64,000 nt of DNA from Gemella haemolysans (GCF_901873445.1 NZ_CABFLN010000016.1:124001-188000); one strand, 5' to 3'; shown: positions 1 through 10,551, numbered from the stretch's first letter. The notes: generated from the sequence alone by a model not told the origin. A program made the numbers and translations.

Positions 1-315
1 TTTGATCTCATCTAATTTTTCTTTTGATAATTTTCCCTTATAATTTTTCTGATATTCTTCTTTCAACTTATATAGTTCATGTCTTTTCTTATTTAATTCA
101 TCATTAGATGCGCCTTTTCTAATTTCCAATTCCTTAGCTATTCCTGTTGTTAATTGAAAATCATAGACTGCAACTCCATTTTTTAATTTATCTAATTGTT
201 TATTAGTAGTTGTAGCAGCAAATGTTGAGAAGGCAATTAATAGTATAACTAACATAATTGAATATTGTTTCAAATATATACGAATAATTTTTAAAATATC
301 TTTACACATTTTCAT
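1..315 (-). CDS. Partial membrane protein, probable ABC exporter permease (5' part only)
   Basis: This frame runs off the left edge, so only the first 105 codons are visible. The start overlaps the 3' end of the ABC ATPase gene; ATG at 313-315 or at 307-309 are both possible. One hydrophobic membrane segment lies at about residues 19-34, followed by a Lys/Glu-rich stretch that looks extracytoplasmic. An early membrane helix followed by a long hydrophilic region, translationally coupled to an ATPase gene, fits the permease of a YtrA-regulated ABC exporter. The family cannot be named from this fragment, and the permease role rests on context. Confidence 0.6.
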   Translation of the reverse strand, partial: MKMCKDILKIIRIYLKQYSIMLVILLIAFSTFAATTTNKQLDKLKNGVAVYDFQLTTGIAKELEIRKGASNDELNKKRHELYKLKEEYQKNYKGKLSKEKLDEIK

Positions 316-1168
316 CTTCCCCCTTACTATTTAATAAAAAGATATCCTCTAATACAATAGGGAGTTTATCATATTGAAGAAGATCTTTATCTTGAATAAT
401 GTCATGAGTAGCATCATAACTTCCCCTCATAATAACCACATAAACTCTTCCAATATTACTAATAATTCTTACATCAGGATTACGGCGTAACTCCTCTGGT
501 ATTTTCTCTTGGTACACTAATTGATATTTACTATACTCATCCTTATTAATTTCTTTACCTATTCCAATTCCATCATCTAAATAGACAACCTTATCACTTA
601 TATTTTCTAAAGATTGTAATTGATGACTACTAATTAATAATCCAATGCCATCACTTTGAGCATCTAAAATATAATTAACTATCATTTTTGTATTTATCAC
701 ATCTATCCCATCTAATGGTTCATCTAAAAAGATAAACTTTGTTCGACAAGAAATCCCCAAGATCAAGCTGAAAATAGCTAATTGTCCTTTTGATAATTCA
801 GATAATCTACTGGTTTGTGATAACTTAATTTTTCCTAATTCTGTTTTAAAATATTGTTCATCAAAATTTTCATAAGCTAACTTGTAAAATTCACAAATCC
901 TTTTAATTTTAGAATTTTTAAAATAATCGAATCTATCCGGTATATAAATCAGTTGTTTTTTTATATTTTTATTATCTACACCTTCAATTTCTATTTCCCC
1001 AGAATCTTGACTATATATTCCTGATAATATTTTTAATAATGTTGTTTTCCCGCTTCCGTTTCTACCAATAAGTGCTACAATTTCTCCAGCATTTACAGTA
1101 AAACTAACATTATTTAATACTATCTTTTTTGAAAATTTTTTATTAATTTTTTCTATCATAAGTTTCAT
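302..1168 (-). CDS. ABC transporter ATP-binding protein
   Basis: ATPase subunit of an ABC exporter, 288 aa, cytoplasmic. The Walker A motif GRNGSGKT is at about residues 35-42, the signature LSKGQ at 125-129, Walker B FIFLDE at 145-150, and a switch histidine in SSHQ near 181. The last 80 residues lie beyond the core fold. A GGAG ribosome binding site precedes the ATG. It lies third in an operon after a GntR/YtrA repressor and a 47-codon ORF, and overlaps the following membrane gene. That arrangement is typical of antibiotic- or peptide-responsive YtrBC- and BcrAB-like exporters; the substrate cannot be read from the sequence. Confidence 0.9.
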   Translation of the reverse strand: MKLMIEKINKKFSKKIVLNNVSFTVNAGEIVALIGRNGSGKTTLLKILSGIYSQDSGEIEIEGVDNKNIKKQLIYIPDRFDYFKNSKIKRICEFYKLAYENFDEQYFKTELGKIKLSQTSRLSELSKGQLAIFSLILGISCRTKFIFLDEPLDGIDVINTKMIVNYILDAQSDGIGLLISSHQLQSLENISDKVVYLDDGIGIGKEINKDEYSKYQLVYQEKIPEELRRNPDVRIISNIGRVYVVIMRGSYDATHDIIQDKDLLQYDKLPIVLEDIFLLNSKGEDENV

Positions 1169-1286
1169 AATTTTTCTCCTTTATCTTTTCTGATATGACT
1201 TCGCATAATTTCTCCATCGATAATCCTAAAAATTTCCATTCCATGATTAATTCTTTTAACTTTACATCTATCTTCTTATTATCCAT
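1143..1286 (-). CDS. Small hypothetical protein, 47 aa
   Basis: An ORF of 47 codons fills the gap between the repressor and the ABC ATPase. It starts 2 nt after the repressor stop codon, has an AGGAT ribosome binding site, and runs 26 nt into the ATPase gene. The product is charged (many Lys and Glu) with a short amphipathic middle around MEWKFLGLS and has no membrane helix. Small ORFs at this position are common in YtrA-type operons. The tight coupling supports real translation; the function is unknown. Confidence 0.6.
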   Translation of the reverse strand: MDNKKIDVKLKELIMEWKFLGLSMEKLCEVISEKIKEKNYETYDRKN

Positions 1287-1288
1287 GA

Positions 1289-1657
1289 TTAATCATCCTT
1301 TCGAAATTCTAACTTAATTTTTTCTAATAAATCTTCTTCCGAAATTCCCCTTATCTTTACTTCCCTAACCAATTCTTCAATTATCGAATCTATTAGTTCG
1401 TAATTTGGAATAATATTGTCAAAATTATTAGTAATGAAAGTACCTCTTCCTACGATTGTTGTGATTATCTTTTCACTTTCCAGCTGTTGAAAAGCTTTTT
1501 GAATTGTACTAACATTAACACCCAGCATTTTCGAAAATTCTCTTACCGATGGTAATTTATCTCCCTCTTGTAATAAGTTTTTACTTATCATAGATTTAAT
1601 TTGATCTACTATTTGTTTATAAATCGGTTTATCTGATAATGAATCAATTTGAAACAT
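1289..1657 (-). CDS. GntR family transcriptional regulator, YtrA subfamily
   Basis: DNA-binding repressor, 122 aa. A winged helix-turn-helix spans about residues 10-75, including LPSVREFSKMLGVN and the conserved IVGRGTFI wing, followed by a short C-terminal dimerisation tail typical of the YtrA subfamily. The frame is open further upstream, but ATG at 1655-1657 is chosen because GGAGG sits directly before it and the family starts there. It is the first gene of an exporter operon. Two 25-bp direct repeats in its promoter are the likely autoregulatory operator. Confidence 0.9.
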   Translation of the reverse strand: MFQIDSLSDKPIYKQIVDQIKSMISKNLLQEGDKLPSVREFSKMLGVNVSTIQKAFQQLESEKIITTIVGRGTFITNNFDNIIPNYELIDSIIEELVREVKIRGISEEDLLEKIKLEFRKDD

Positions 1658-1672
1658 AGTAACCTCCTTCCC

Positions 1673-1737
1673 AAGTGTACCATATACAACCATACATTTT
1701 CTACTTAAAGTGTACCATGCATCACCATACATTTCAA
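1673..1737 (-). promoter_or_regulatory. Promoter and tandem operator of the GntR/ABC operon
   Basis: A sigma-A promoter reads TTGAAA (1732-1737), 17-bp spacer, TACACT (1709-1714). Two near-identical 25-bp copies of ATGTATGGTnnTrnATGGTA, each ending CACTT, lie at 1708-1732 and 1673-1697, 35 bp apart. The first copy fills the spacer and the -10, so a bound repressor would block RNA polymerase. The motif boxes and spacing are seen directly; assignment to the adjacent GntR protein is inference. Confidence 0.75.
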
Positions 1738-1740
1738 GTA

Positions 1741-1785
1741 AAAAAAGACATAATAATAAATTTTCCAATAAATTATTATGTCTAA
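1741..1785 (-). terminator. Rho-independent terminator of the thrE operon
   Basis: An AT-rich hairpin with arms GACATAATAATtTATT and AATAAATTATTATGTC is followed by seven T residues on the minus strand, just after the thrE operon. It separates that operon from the GntR/ABC operon. Confidence 0.75.
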
Positions 1786-1790
1786 ATTTT

Positions 1791-2261
1791 TTATTTATGT
1801 TTTTTCTGTAATAATGGGTTTAATACTACCCTAAAAATTGAATCCGCGATTATTATTCCTACTGCAAGTCCTACTGCTCCATAAAAACTATTTAGGAAAA
1901 TTTTTGCAGAATTTCCGTATTCATCTAGCAATAATGTTCTAAATGCATCGTAAATAGTAACCCCCGGTACTACTGGAACCAGCCCAGGTACGAAGTATAC
2001 TGTTAAGGGGTTTTTAAATTTTATCGCACAGATTTGGCTTATATTTGCTAGAAGTAGTGAACACACTAAGCTCGACATGAATACACTTTGTCCATGACTC
2101 CACATTTCCCAATATCCACACCAACCTATTGCACCAATGACTCCACCTGTTACTAAAGTTTTCTTCGGAACATCACAAACAATTGCGAATGAAACGGAAG
2201 ATATAAAACTAAAAACGAAGTGATATAGTAATAATAAGGCATGACTTAAAACTGCAATCAT
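1791..2261 (-). CDS. Threonine/serine exporter, small subunit (ThrE_2/DUF3815 type)
   Basis: Integral membrane protein of 156 aa with four to five predicted helices. It carries the family's PGLVPVVPG loop near residues 91-99 and a helix ending in GIIIADSIFR. It matches the C-terminal half of ThrE exporters, which many Firmicutes encode as two genes. Its ATG shares one base with the stop of the upstream large subunit (TAATG), so the two are translationally coupled. The product exports small hydroxylated amino acids, by family knowledge. Confidence 0.85.
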   Translation of the reverse strand: MIAVLSHALLLLYHFVFSFISSVSFAIVCDVPKKTLVTGGVIGAIGWCGYWEMWSHGQSVFMSSLVCSLLLANISQICAIKFKNPLTVYFVPGLVPVVPGVTIYDAFRTLLLDEYGNSAKIFLNSFYGAVGLAVGIIIADSIFRVVLNPLLQKKHK

Positions 2262-3031
2262 TATACCACACCTCCTAATAATCTGACTAGATAATAGACA
2301 GTTACAATACCTGCACCTAATGCAAAAGCTACACAGAATGTTTCAATAAATCGGATAGATCCAGATATAAACTGTTTAGCGATTATATCCCTCATGGAGT
2401 TCGTAATTGTAATACCGGGTACAAGTGGAACTACAGCCCCTATCATAGCTAATCTTAACGACTGACCATTTAACAATGCAAATCCTAAATAACCTGCTAC
2501 TCCTCCAGCAAAGGTGCTAATATACTCTGATATAAACGGTGCCTTTAGATATCCTATAACTTTTACATATACATAGAATGCTACCGCTCCAGCTATACTC
2601 CCAGGAATTACATCCCAAAAACTTCCCTCAAATATCAATACGATACTTCCACTAAGAATACCTGAACACAGAACTTTAAACCAATTTTTTATCGGACTCT
2701 TTTCTGCTTGAACTCTTTTAAGTGCATCATACATATCCAACAGACTAATCTGACCTGATGTATAGGCCCTTGATAAGGTATTTACGGCTGTTGTTTTAGT
2801 TAAGTTATATGTTCTATCTGCAACACGTCTAAAATCTGTCCCTATCCCTTCTATTCTTATAAAAATACCCGTTAAAGTTACATGTGTATAATATTCATCC
2901 GTCCTAACTTCTCCTACACCTTTTCTAATAATTCTCTCCAGTGTATCCTCTGTTCTATAAACTTCAGCGCCATTTTCCATTAGGATTTTTCCCGCAAGTA
3001 AGGCTGTTTTCATTAATAATTTCTCATACAT
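2261..3031 (-). CDS. Threonine/serine exporter, large subunit (ThrE/DUF1212 type)
   Basis: The 256-aa protein has a cytoplasmic N-terminal region with the conserved MENGAEVYRTEDT segment (about residues 18-30), where DUF1212 proteins keep a hydrolase-like motif. About five membrane helices follow from residue 120 on, with the loop VPLVPGITITNSMRD near 200-214. With the coupled 156-aa partner it rebuilds a full ThrE exporter. The ribosome binding site is GGGAAAAAGAG, and no other gene shares the operon. Confidence 0.88.
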   Translation of the reverse strand: MYEKLLMKTALLAGKILMENGAEVYRTEDTLERIIRKGVGEVRTDEYYTHVTLTGIFIRIEGIGTDFRRVADRTYNLTKTTAVNTLSRAYTSGQISLLDMYDALKRVQAEKSPIKNWFKVLCSGILSGSIVLIFEGSFWDVIPGSIAGAVAFYVYVKVIGYLKAPFISEYISTFAGGVAGYLGFALLNGQSLRLAMIGAVVPLVPGITITNSMRDIIAKQFISGSIRFIETFCVAFALGAGIVTVYYLVRLLGGVV

Positions 3032-3350
3032 CTCTTTTTCCCAATTAAGATTAGCAAGATAGTCAAAATAAAAAAACTATATATTATTACACAGTTTTAA
3101 TAAATATCATTTTTAGGATTATCTGTACTACTTTCTAATCTCCCAACCTTTCTTAAATCGTTACCATGGTTATTATATCATAAATATTGTAATAAAAATA
3201 TACTTTTTATAATTTTATTTTTCTGTTTTTTCATCTTTAATAATTTTTATTATTTATAATGTTTTTAATTTGTTATTATTCTTTTTCCTTTTAATAAAAT
3301 CTTTATTTTCTTTAAAAAATTTATTTTTTTACGATATTCCCTCAAATCTC
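3032..3350. other. AT-rich intergenic region between divergent thrE and dipeptidase genes
   Basis: This stretch holds no ORF of note. It must contain the minus-strand thrE promoter, but no convincing hexamer pair stands out. Homopolymeric A and T runs dominate. Confidence 0.5.
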
Positions 3351-3379
3351 TTGAATAAAAAGCATATTAGTATTACAAT
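3351..3379 (+). promoter_or_regulatory. Promoter of the dipeptidase gene
   Basis: TTGAAT (3351-3356), a 17-bp spacer and TACAAT (3374-3379) form a good sigma-A promoter. Transcription would start near 3386, leaving a leader of about 120 nt before the dipeptidase ATG. Confidence 0.7.
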
Positions 3380-3415
3380 AAAATTAAAGAATATTTCGTG
3401 TAAGGGGGAAATATT

Positions 3416-3451
3416 ATGAAAGTTATATTTTTAAAAACTCTACGAGAATAA
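3416..3451 (+). CDS. Possible leader peptide, 11 aa
   Basis: Within the dipeptidase leader an AAGGGGGAA ribosome binding site stands at the right distance from an ATG that opens an 11-codon ORF (MKVIFLKTLRE, then TAA). It ends 57 nt before the dipeptidase ATG. The first seven residues resemble the start of ribosomal protein L9, which may be coincidence. The strong binding site in front of so short a frame suggests a translated leader or attenuator; its role is unknown. Confidence 0.4.
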   Translation: MKVIFLKTLRE

Positions 3452-3508
3452 ATTTTTTTACATATCATATATAAAGTTAACTATTTAAAAATTAGGAGGA
3501 GAATTATT

Positions 3509-5014
3509 ATGGGATGCACAACTATTCTTGTAGGAAAAAATGCTAGTTACGACGGTTCAACTATGGTGGCTCGTACTGAGGACTCACCGTCAGGAGTATT
3601 TAGATCAAAAAAATTCATAAACGTAAGTCCAGAGGAACAACCTCGTAAATATAAATCTGTTATTTCAAAAGTAGAAATCGAATTACCTAATAATCCGGTA
3701 CGTTATACTGCAGTACCTAACGCTATTTTAGATAATGGTATTTGGGGACAATGTGGTGCTAATGAATACAATGTTTCAATGAGCGCTACTGAAACTATTA
3801 CATCTAATGAACGTGTCCTTGGAGCTGATCCATTAGTAGAATATAAACCTGCCGTTGGTAATCCAGGGGACGCTGATTATGTACCTGAACAAGTAGGTGG
3901 AATTGGTGAAGAAGATATTTATACAATAGTAATGCCATATATTGCAACTGCAAGAGAAGGTGTTGAATTTCTAGGGAAACTGTTAGAAAAATATGGTACA
4001 TATGAAATGAACGGAATTGCATTTCAAGATGAAGATGAGATTTGGTGGTTTGAAACTATAGGTGGACATCATTGGATGGCACGCCGCGTTCCTGATGATA
4101 GTTATGTAATTATGCCAAACCAACTTGGTATCGATCAATTTGATTTTGATGATGCTTTTGGAGCGAAAAAAGAATATATGTGTTCTGCAGATTTAAAAGA
4201 ATTTGTAGATAAATATCATTTAGACTTATCTATCGATGGAAACTTTAATCCACGTCACGCTTTTGGTAGTCGTAGTGATGCCGATCATACATATAATACA
4301 CCTCGTGCTTGGATACTTCAACGCTATTTCAATCCAACATCTAACTCTTATGATGGTATAAATGCTGACTATCGCCCAGATTCTGATAATTTACCTTGGG
4401 CTAGAGTACCAGAGAAAAAAATAACTGTTGAAGATATTAAATATGGATTATCTCACCACTACCAAGGAACAGAATATAATTCATATTCTAAAAACATTAA
4501 TTCTGTTAAAAAAGGAACTTTACGTCCAATCGGTATAAATCGTACTAACTTCTTAGGATTAGTTCAAATAAGACCATATATGCCTGATGAACTTAAATCT
4601 ATTCAATGGCTAGCTGTTGGTTCTTGTGTGTTTAATGCAATAGTTCCATTCTACACTAACATTAATCGCACACCTGAATACTTAGCTAATACAACTAACC
4701 AAGTAACAACTGAAAATTTCTACTGGACTAATCGTTTAATTGCAGCTCTTTGTGATGCTCATTTTGCAGATACTGCTTCACATATTGAACGTTATCAATT
4801 AAAAGTTCAATCACAATCACGAGAACTTCTTAATAAATATGATGAAGAATTTATAGAAACTAAGGTTTCTAAAGAAGCCGCTAAAGATTATCTAGAAAAA
4901 GCTAACGATAAAATTGCTAAAGAACTTAAAGTTCAAACAGATGATTTATTAGATAAAGCACTATTTACAGCAAGCTGTAATATGAGAAATAAATTCGCAA
5001 GATCAGATGCGTAA
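3509..5014 (+). CDS. pepD: C69 family dipeptidase
   Basis: N-terminal-nucleophile dipeptidase of 501 aa, cytoplasmic, cleaving a broad range of dipeptides. The start MGCTT places the catalytic cysteine at residue 3, as in PepD-like C69 peptidases, followed by the family blocks ARTED and NEYNVSMSATET. Length matches the family (about 470-500 aa), and there is no signal peptide. It is monocistronic between its own promoter and terminator, with a strong AGGAGGAG ribosome binding site. It may feed amino acids, including glycine and proline, to the Stickland pathways later in the window; that link is inference. Confidence 0.9.
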   Translation: MGCTTILVGKNASYDGSTMVARTEDSPSGVFRSKKFINVSPEEQPRKYKSVISKVEIELPNNPVRYTAVPNAILDNGIWGQCGANEYNVSMSATETITSNERVLGADPLVEYKPAVGNPGDADYVPEQVGGIGEEDIYTIVMPYIATAREGVEFLGKLLEKYGTYEMNGIAFQDEDEIWWFETIGGHHWMARRVPDDSYVIMPNQLGIDQFDFDDAFGAKKEYMCSADLKEFVDKYHLDLSIDGNFNPRHAFGSRSDADHTYNTPRAWILQRYFNPTSNSYDGINADYRPDSDNLPWARVPEKKITVEDIKYGLSHHYQGTEYNSYSKNINSVKKGTLRPIGINRTNFLGLVQIRPYMPDELKSIQWLAVGSCVFNAIVPFYTNINRTPEYLANTTNQVTTENFYWTNRLIAALCDAHFADTASHIERYQLKVQSQSRELLNKYDEEFIETKVSKEAAKDYLEKANDKIAKELKVQTDDLLDKALFTASCNMRNKFARSDA

Positions 5015-5227
5015 TATTAAAGAAGAACCATGTGGTATTTTCCATATGGTTCTTTAATTTTACATTGTTTATCTGAAAAGTAAGTATTCAGTACGTATTT
5101 TACACGTAACGATTTCTACGAATCGAAGATTCTAGAAATCTCAACGACGCGGCAGTAGACGTACTCCAATCACCTTCAGCTATCGCTTTACTTCTTGGCA
5201 CGTCCTTGCGTACTTTGTACCTAACGT
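5015..5227 (-). ncRNA. Candidate structured small RNA
   Basis: A minus-strand promoter (TTGACA at 5257-5262, 17-bp spacer, TATGGA at 5234-5239) faces a GC-richer, ORF-free stretch of about 210 nt. Inside is a strong hairpin: arms GATTTCTAGAATC and GATTCGTAGAAATC with a TTC loop and one bulge, near 5111-5143. The stretch ends at the hairpin that also serves the dipeptidase gene; read on the minus strand that hairpin is followed by TTTAATATT. I do not recognise the RNA family. It could instead be a dispersed repeat. Confidence 0.4.
5020..5060 (+). terminator. Rho-independent terminator after the dipeptidase gene
   Basis: Arms AAGAACCAT (5023-5031) and ATGGTTCTT (5046-5054) are followed by TAATTTTA. 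The hairpin is symmetrical enough to work on both strands. Confidence 0.8.
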
Positions 5228-5233
5228 ATTCTT

Positions 5234-5262
5234 TCCATAGTATCCTAATTTCACTTTGTCAA
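5234..5262 (-). promoter_or_regulatory. Promoter pointing into the candidate small RNA
   Basis: Perfect TTGACA, 17-bp spacer, TATGGA on the minus strand. No coding frame follows, which is why the downstream stretch is annotated as a possible RNA gene. Confidence 0.55.
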
Positions 5263-5333
5263 TTCCCAGTTGGAACTAAAAATTTCTTTCGTCTCTTCTT
5301 TCCTTAGAAATTTAGTTCCTTTTACGTACAAAG

Positions 5334-5370
5334 CAAAAAAAGACTACCTTGCCTGGTAATCTTTTAAAGT
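5334..5370 (-). terminator. Terminator of the S10-spc-alpha operon
   Basis: Minus-strand hairpin with arms AAAGATTACC and GGTAGTCTTT around AGGCAA, followed by a run of T. It lies about 200 bp past the rplQ stop and is the first good terminator after the operon. Confidence 0.8.
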
Positions 5371-5405
5371 ATAATTAGATTTAATTTTTAAAGGGACAAA
5401 AGGGT

Positions 5406-5430
5406 ATCCTAGCGATATGCTAGGATACAT
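5406..5430. repeat. Perfect 10-bp inverted repeat (palindromic unit)
   Basis: GTATCCTAGC and its exact complement GCTAGGATAC are separated by 5 nt, between rplQ and the operon terminator. Neither strand shows a T run, so it is not a terminator. It may be an RNA-processing or stability hairpin in the ribosomal operon's 3' UTR. The 5371-5571 stretch also has a short (GT)n microsatellite near 5524-5538 and no ORF. Confidence 0.6.
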
Positions 5431-5571
5431 TAGAGCTAGACGACGTAGCCTTTTCCTACGCATTTCAAGCACTCTTTTGCCAAAAAAATTAGTTTAAATT
5501 CTTGTTGTATGTGTTGTTTAGTTGTGTGTGTGTGTGTATGTAGTATGTTATTGTTGTATGAAAAATTTTTA

Positions 5572-5940
5572 TTAAACTAATTCTATAATAGCTGTTTCTG
5601 CACCATCACCTTTACGTGGTCCAACACGTAGAATACGAGTGTATCCACCGTTACGGTCTGCATATTTAGGTGCTACTTCTTCAAATAATTTTTTAAGAGC
5701 TAATTGACTCTTACCTTCTTCAGTTGCTACTGCAACAGGTTGGATGAATTTAGCTGCATTACGTCTTGCTGCTAGATCACCTTTTTTACCTAATGTAATC
5801 ATTTTTTCTGCTAATGAACGAACTTCTTTCGCTCTTGTAACAGTTGTTTCAATTCTACCGTGTACTAGTAGAGCAGTTACTAAGTTTCTTAACATCGCTT
5901 TACGGTGAGCTGATGTACGTCCTAATTTTCTGTAACCCAT
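5572..5940 (-). CDS. rplQ: 50S ribosomal protein L17
   Basis: Large-subunit protein, 122 aa, last gene of the S10-spc-alpha operon. The N-terminus [20 protein letters not shown] is the family hallmark. It follows rpoA by 21 bp. In many Bacilli an ECF-transporter ATPase gene follows rplQ; here the operon ends instead with a long non-coding tail. Confidence 0.98.
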   Translation of the reverse strand: MGYRKLGRTSAHRKAMLRNLVTALLVHGRIETTVTRAKEVRSLAEKMITLGKKGDLAARRNAAKFIQPVAVATEEGKSQLALKKLFEEVAPKYADRNGGYTRILRVGPRKGDGAETAIIELV

Positions 5941-5961
5941 TAGTGTGCCTCCTTGTTAGTA

Positions 5962-6903
5962 TTATTCTTCTTTGAATCCTAGTTCTAACTCTTGAAGTTT
6001 AATTTTAACTTCTTCTAGAGATTTACGACCTAAGTTTCGTACTTTAATCATTTCTTGTTCTGTTTTGTTAGCTAATTCTTGTACTGTGTTAATTCCTGCA
6101 CGTTTTAAGCAGTTGTAACTACGTACTGATAAGTCTAATTCTTCAATTGTCATTTCTAACATTTGAACTTTGTTATCTTCTTCTTTAGCTACCAATATTT
6201 CAGCAGCTTTTGCTTCTTCAGACATTTCCATAAATAATTCTAAGTGTGAAATTAGAATTTTTGATGCTAATGCTAAAGCGTCGTTAGCTGTAATTGAACC
6301 ATTAGTAGTAACATCTAAGATTAGTTTATCAAAGTCAGTGCTTTGACCTACCCTAGTTTTTTCTACTGTATAGTTAACTTTTGATACTGGTGTATAAATT
6401 GAATCGATTGGAATAACTCCGATTGGTAAGTCACGTTTTTTGTTACCATCAGCTGGTACAAACCCACGTCCTTTTCCAACGTAAATAATCATTTCAAAAT
6501 GACCACCTTCAGATACTGTTGCAATGTGTTGATCAGTATTTACTACTTCGATATCAGAATCGATAGCGATGTCTGCTGCAGTAACAACCGCAGGGCCTTT
6601 AACACTGACTGAAACTTGTTTTTCTTCTTCAGAATGAACTACAAACGCTATGTTTTTAACGTTCATAATAATTTCAGTAACATCTTCTACAACACCTTTA
6701 ATTGCTTGGAATTCGTGTTGAACTCCTTCAATATCGATGCTTCTTGCTGCTGCTCCTGGTAATGATGAGATTAACATTCTTCTCAATGAATTACCTAATG
6801 TAGTTCCATATCCACGTTCAAGTGGTTCAACTACAAAGCGACCAAATCTCTTATCTGATGATTCTTCAATGATTTGAATTTTTGGTTTTTCTATTGCTAA
6901 CAT
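5962..6903 (-). CDS. rpoA: DNA-directed RNA polymerase subunit alpha
   Basis: Subunit of 313 aa that nucleates RNA polymerase assembly. The N-terminal dimerisation domain (about 1-230) includes [20 protein letters not shown]. The C-terminal domain (about 245-313) carries the helix-hairpin-helix block [16 protein letters not shown] that contacts UP elements and activators. Length matches Bacilli. It sits directly after rpsK with no rpsD between, unlike the Clostridia order. Confidence 0.98.
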   Translation of the reverse strand: MLAIEKPKIQIIEESSDKRFGRFVVEPLERGYGTTLGNSLRRMLISSLPGAAARSIDIEGVQHEFQAIKGVVEDVTEIIMNVKNIAFVVHSEEEKQVSVSVKGPAVVTAADIAIDSDIEVVNTDQHIATVSEGGHFEMIIYVGKGRGFVPADGNKKRDLPIGVIPIDSIYTPVSKVNYTVEKTRVGQSTDFDKLILDVTTNGSITANDALALASKILISHLELFMEMSEEAKAAEILVAKEEDNKVQMLEMTIEELDLSVRSYNCLKRAGINTVQELANKTEQEMIKVRNLGRKSLEEVKIKLQELELGFKEE

Positions 6904-6938
6904 TATGTTAAACCTCCTAAATTTTGTCTATGTTATTA

Positions 6939-7328
6939 TTATACACGACGACGTTTAGGCGGGCGACATCCATTGTGAGGAACTGGAGTTACGTCTTTGA
7001 TTGATGTAACTTCTAATCCTGCAGATTGTAATGCACGAATTGCTGCTTCACGTCCTGCACCTGGACCTTTAACTGTTACATCTACATATTTCATTCCGTG
7101 TTCCATAGCTTGTTTAGCTGCTGCTTCACTTGCCATTTGTGCTGCGAATGGAGTAGATTTTCTAGAACCTTTGAATCCTAGCGCTCCTGCACTTGACCAT
7201 GATACTGCATTACCATGTTCATCTGTAATTGTTACGATTGAGTTGTTGAATGTAGAACGAATGTGTGCAACACCATTTTGTATATTTTTTTTCACACGAC
7301 GTTTACGTGATTGTTGTTTACGAGCCAT
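6939..7328 (-). CDS. rpsK: 30S ribosomal protein S11
   Basis: Small-subunit platform protein of 129 aa. The core motif [15 protein letters not shown] and the C-terminal [10 protein letters not shown] basic tail identify it. It lies 25 bp downstream of rpsM in the alpha section. Confidence 0.98.
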   Translation of the reverse strand: MARKQQSRKRRVKKNIQNGVAHIRSTFNNSIVTITDEHGNAVSWSSAGALGFKGSRKSTPFAAQMASEAAAKQAMEHGMKYVDVTVKGPGAGREAAIRALQSAGLEVTSIKDVTPVPHNGCRPPKRRRV

Positions 7329-7353
7329 AGTTGTGTTTCTCCTCCTATCCTAA

Positions 7354-7719
7354 TTATTTTTTCTTGTTCGCAACTGTTTTCTTAGGACCTTTACGAGTAC
7401 GAGAATTGTTTTTAGTATTTTGTCCTCTTACTGGTAGTCCACGACGGTGACGGATTCCTCTGTAACATCCGATTTCCATTAGACGTTTGATGTTTAATGA
7501 AACTTCACGACGTAAGTCACCTTCTGTTTTGTAGTTATCTACGATTTCACGAATTTTATCTAGTTGTTCACCTGTTAAGTCTTTAACTCTCACATCTTCA
7601 GAAACTCCAGCTTCTTTTAAGATTTTTTGAGAAGTTTTTAAACCTATACCATATACATAAGTTAGTGATATAACAACGCGTTTTTCACGTGGAATATCGA
7701 CTCCTGCTATACGTGCCAT
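7354..7719 (-). CDS. rpsM: 30S ribosomal protein S13
   Basis: Small-subunit head protein of 121 aa that contacts tRNA and the L5 bridge. It begins [14 protein letters not shown] and ends in the basic tail [20 protein letters not shown] helix-hairpin-helix motif lies near residue 24. Confidence 0.98.
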   Translation of the reverse strand: MARIAGVDIPREKRVVISLTYVYGIGLKTSQKILKEAGVSEDVRVKDLTGEQLDKIREIVDNYKTEGDLRREVSLNIKRLMEIGCYRGIRHRRGLPVRGQNTKNNSRTRKGPKKTVANKKK

Positions 7720-7741
7720 TAAGTTTGCACCTCCTAATTAA

Positions 7742-7855
7742 TTATCCTTGTTTTTGTTTATGTTTTGCGTTTTCGCAAATCACTAATACTTTACCACCAC
7801 GACGAATTACTTTACATTTGTCACAGATTTTTTTTACTGATGGTCTTACTTTCAT
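7742..7855 (-). CDS. rpmJ: 50S ribosomal protein L36, zinc-binding form
   Basis: A 37-aa protein between infA and rps[20 protein letters not shown] gives Cys11 and Cys14; with Cys27 and His32 these form the zinc site of the C+ form. The GGAGGAAATAACG region ahead of the ATG is its ribosome binding site. L36 binds 23S rRNA late in 50S assembly. Confidence 0.95.
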   Translation of the reverse strand: MKVRPSVKKICDKCKVIRRGGKVLVICENAKHKQKQG

Positions 7856-7881
7856 CGTTATTTCCTCCTTGAGTTTATAAC

Positions 7882-8097
7882 TTACTTGAATCTATAAGTT
7901 ATTCTACCTTTTGTCAGGTCATACGGACTCATTTCTACTGTAACTTTATCACCTGGTAAAATTCTTATATAATTCATTCTGATTTTTCCAGAAACATGAG
8001 CTAAAATAATATGACCATTTTCTAATTCTACTTTAAACATTGCATTCGGCAAGTTTTCTACTACTAAACCTTCTACTTCAATGACATCTTTTGCCAT
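7882..8097 (-). CDS. infA: Translation initiation factor IF-1
   Basis: A 71-aa OB-fold protein ([20 protein letters not shown] start) that binds the 30S A site during initiation. It follows adk directly; the map gene that separates them in Bacillus is absent, as in staphylococci and streptococci. Confidence 0.98.
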   Translation of the reverse strand: MAKDVIEVEGLVVENLPNAMFKVELENGHIILAHVSGKIRMNYIRILPGDKVTVEMSPYDLTKGRITYRFK

Positions 8098-8112
8098 ACT
8101 TTTCCTCCCTGA

Positions 8113-10076
<1,964 letters not shown>

Positions 10077-10079
10077 ATA

Positions 10080-10520
10080 TTATAGCACCTCGCAAACTCC
10101 TCCAGCTGCTTCGATAGCTTCTTTTGCTGAAGATGAGAATTTGTGAGCTTGTACAGTTAATTTTTTCTCTAATTTACCGTTAGCTAATACTTTAACACCT
10201 GAAAGTTCTTTTTTAATAACTTTAGTTTCTAATAATAGAGCAGGTGATACTACAGTACCATCTTCAAATTTATTTAAGTCGTTAAGATTTACAACTGCAA
10301 ATTCTTTTCTATTTACATTGTTAAATCCACGTTTTGGAATACGTCTGAATAATGGGTTTTGTCCACCTTCAAATCCTGGGCGAACTCCACCACCACTACG
10401 TGCTTTTTGTCCTTTTTGACCACGTCCTGAAGTTTTACCATTTCCTGATCCAATCCCACGACCTACTCTGTTACGCTCTTTACGAGAACCTTCAACTGGT
10501 TGTAATTCATGTAATTTCAT
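10080..10520 (-). CDS. rplO: 50S ribosomal protein L15
   Basis: Large-subunit protein of 146 aa. The start [20 protein letters not shown] and the Gly/Arg-rich stretch [20 protein letters not shown] are diagnostic. Four bases separate it from secY. Confidence 0.98.
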   Translation of the reverse strand: MKLHELQPVEGSRKERNRVGRGIGSGNGKTSGRGQKGQKARSGGGVRPGFEGGQNPLFRRIPKRGFNNVNRKEFAVVNLNDLNKFEDGTVVSPALLLETKVIKKELSGVKVLANGKLEKKLTVQAHKFSSSAKEAIEAAGGVCEVL

Positions 10521-10551
10521 TTAGACTAGCACCTCCTTGTATTAATAATTC

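Noticed and set aside
3804-4022. Minus-strand ORF within the dipeptidase gene
   Set aside because: Low-complexity Leu/His/Gln translation antisense to an intact, well-supported gene; no ribosome binding site.
5524-5538. CRISPR or functional repeat at the GT-rich tract
   Set aside because: A simple dinucleotide microsatellite with no spacer-repeat structure.
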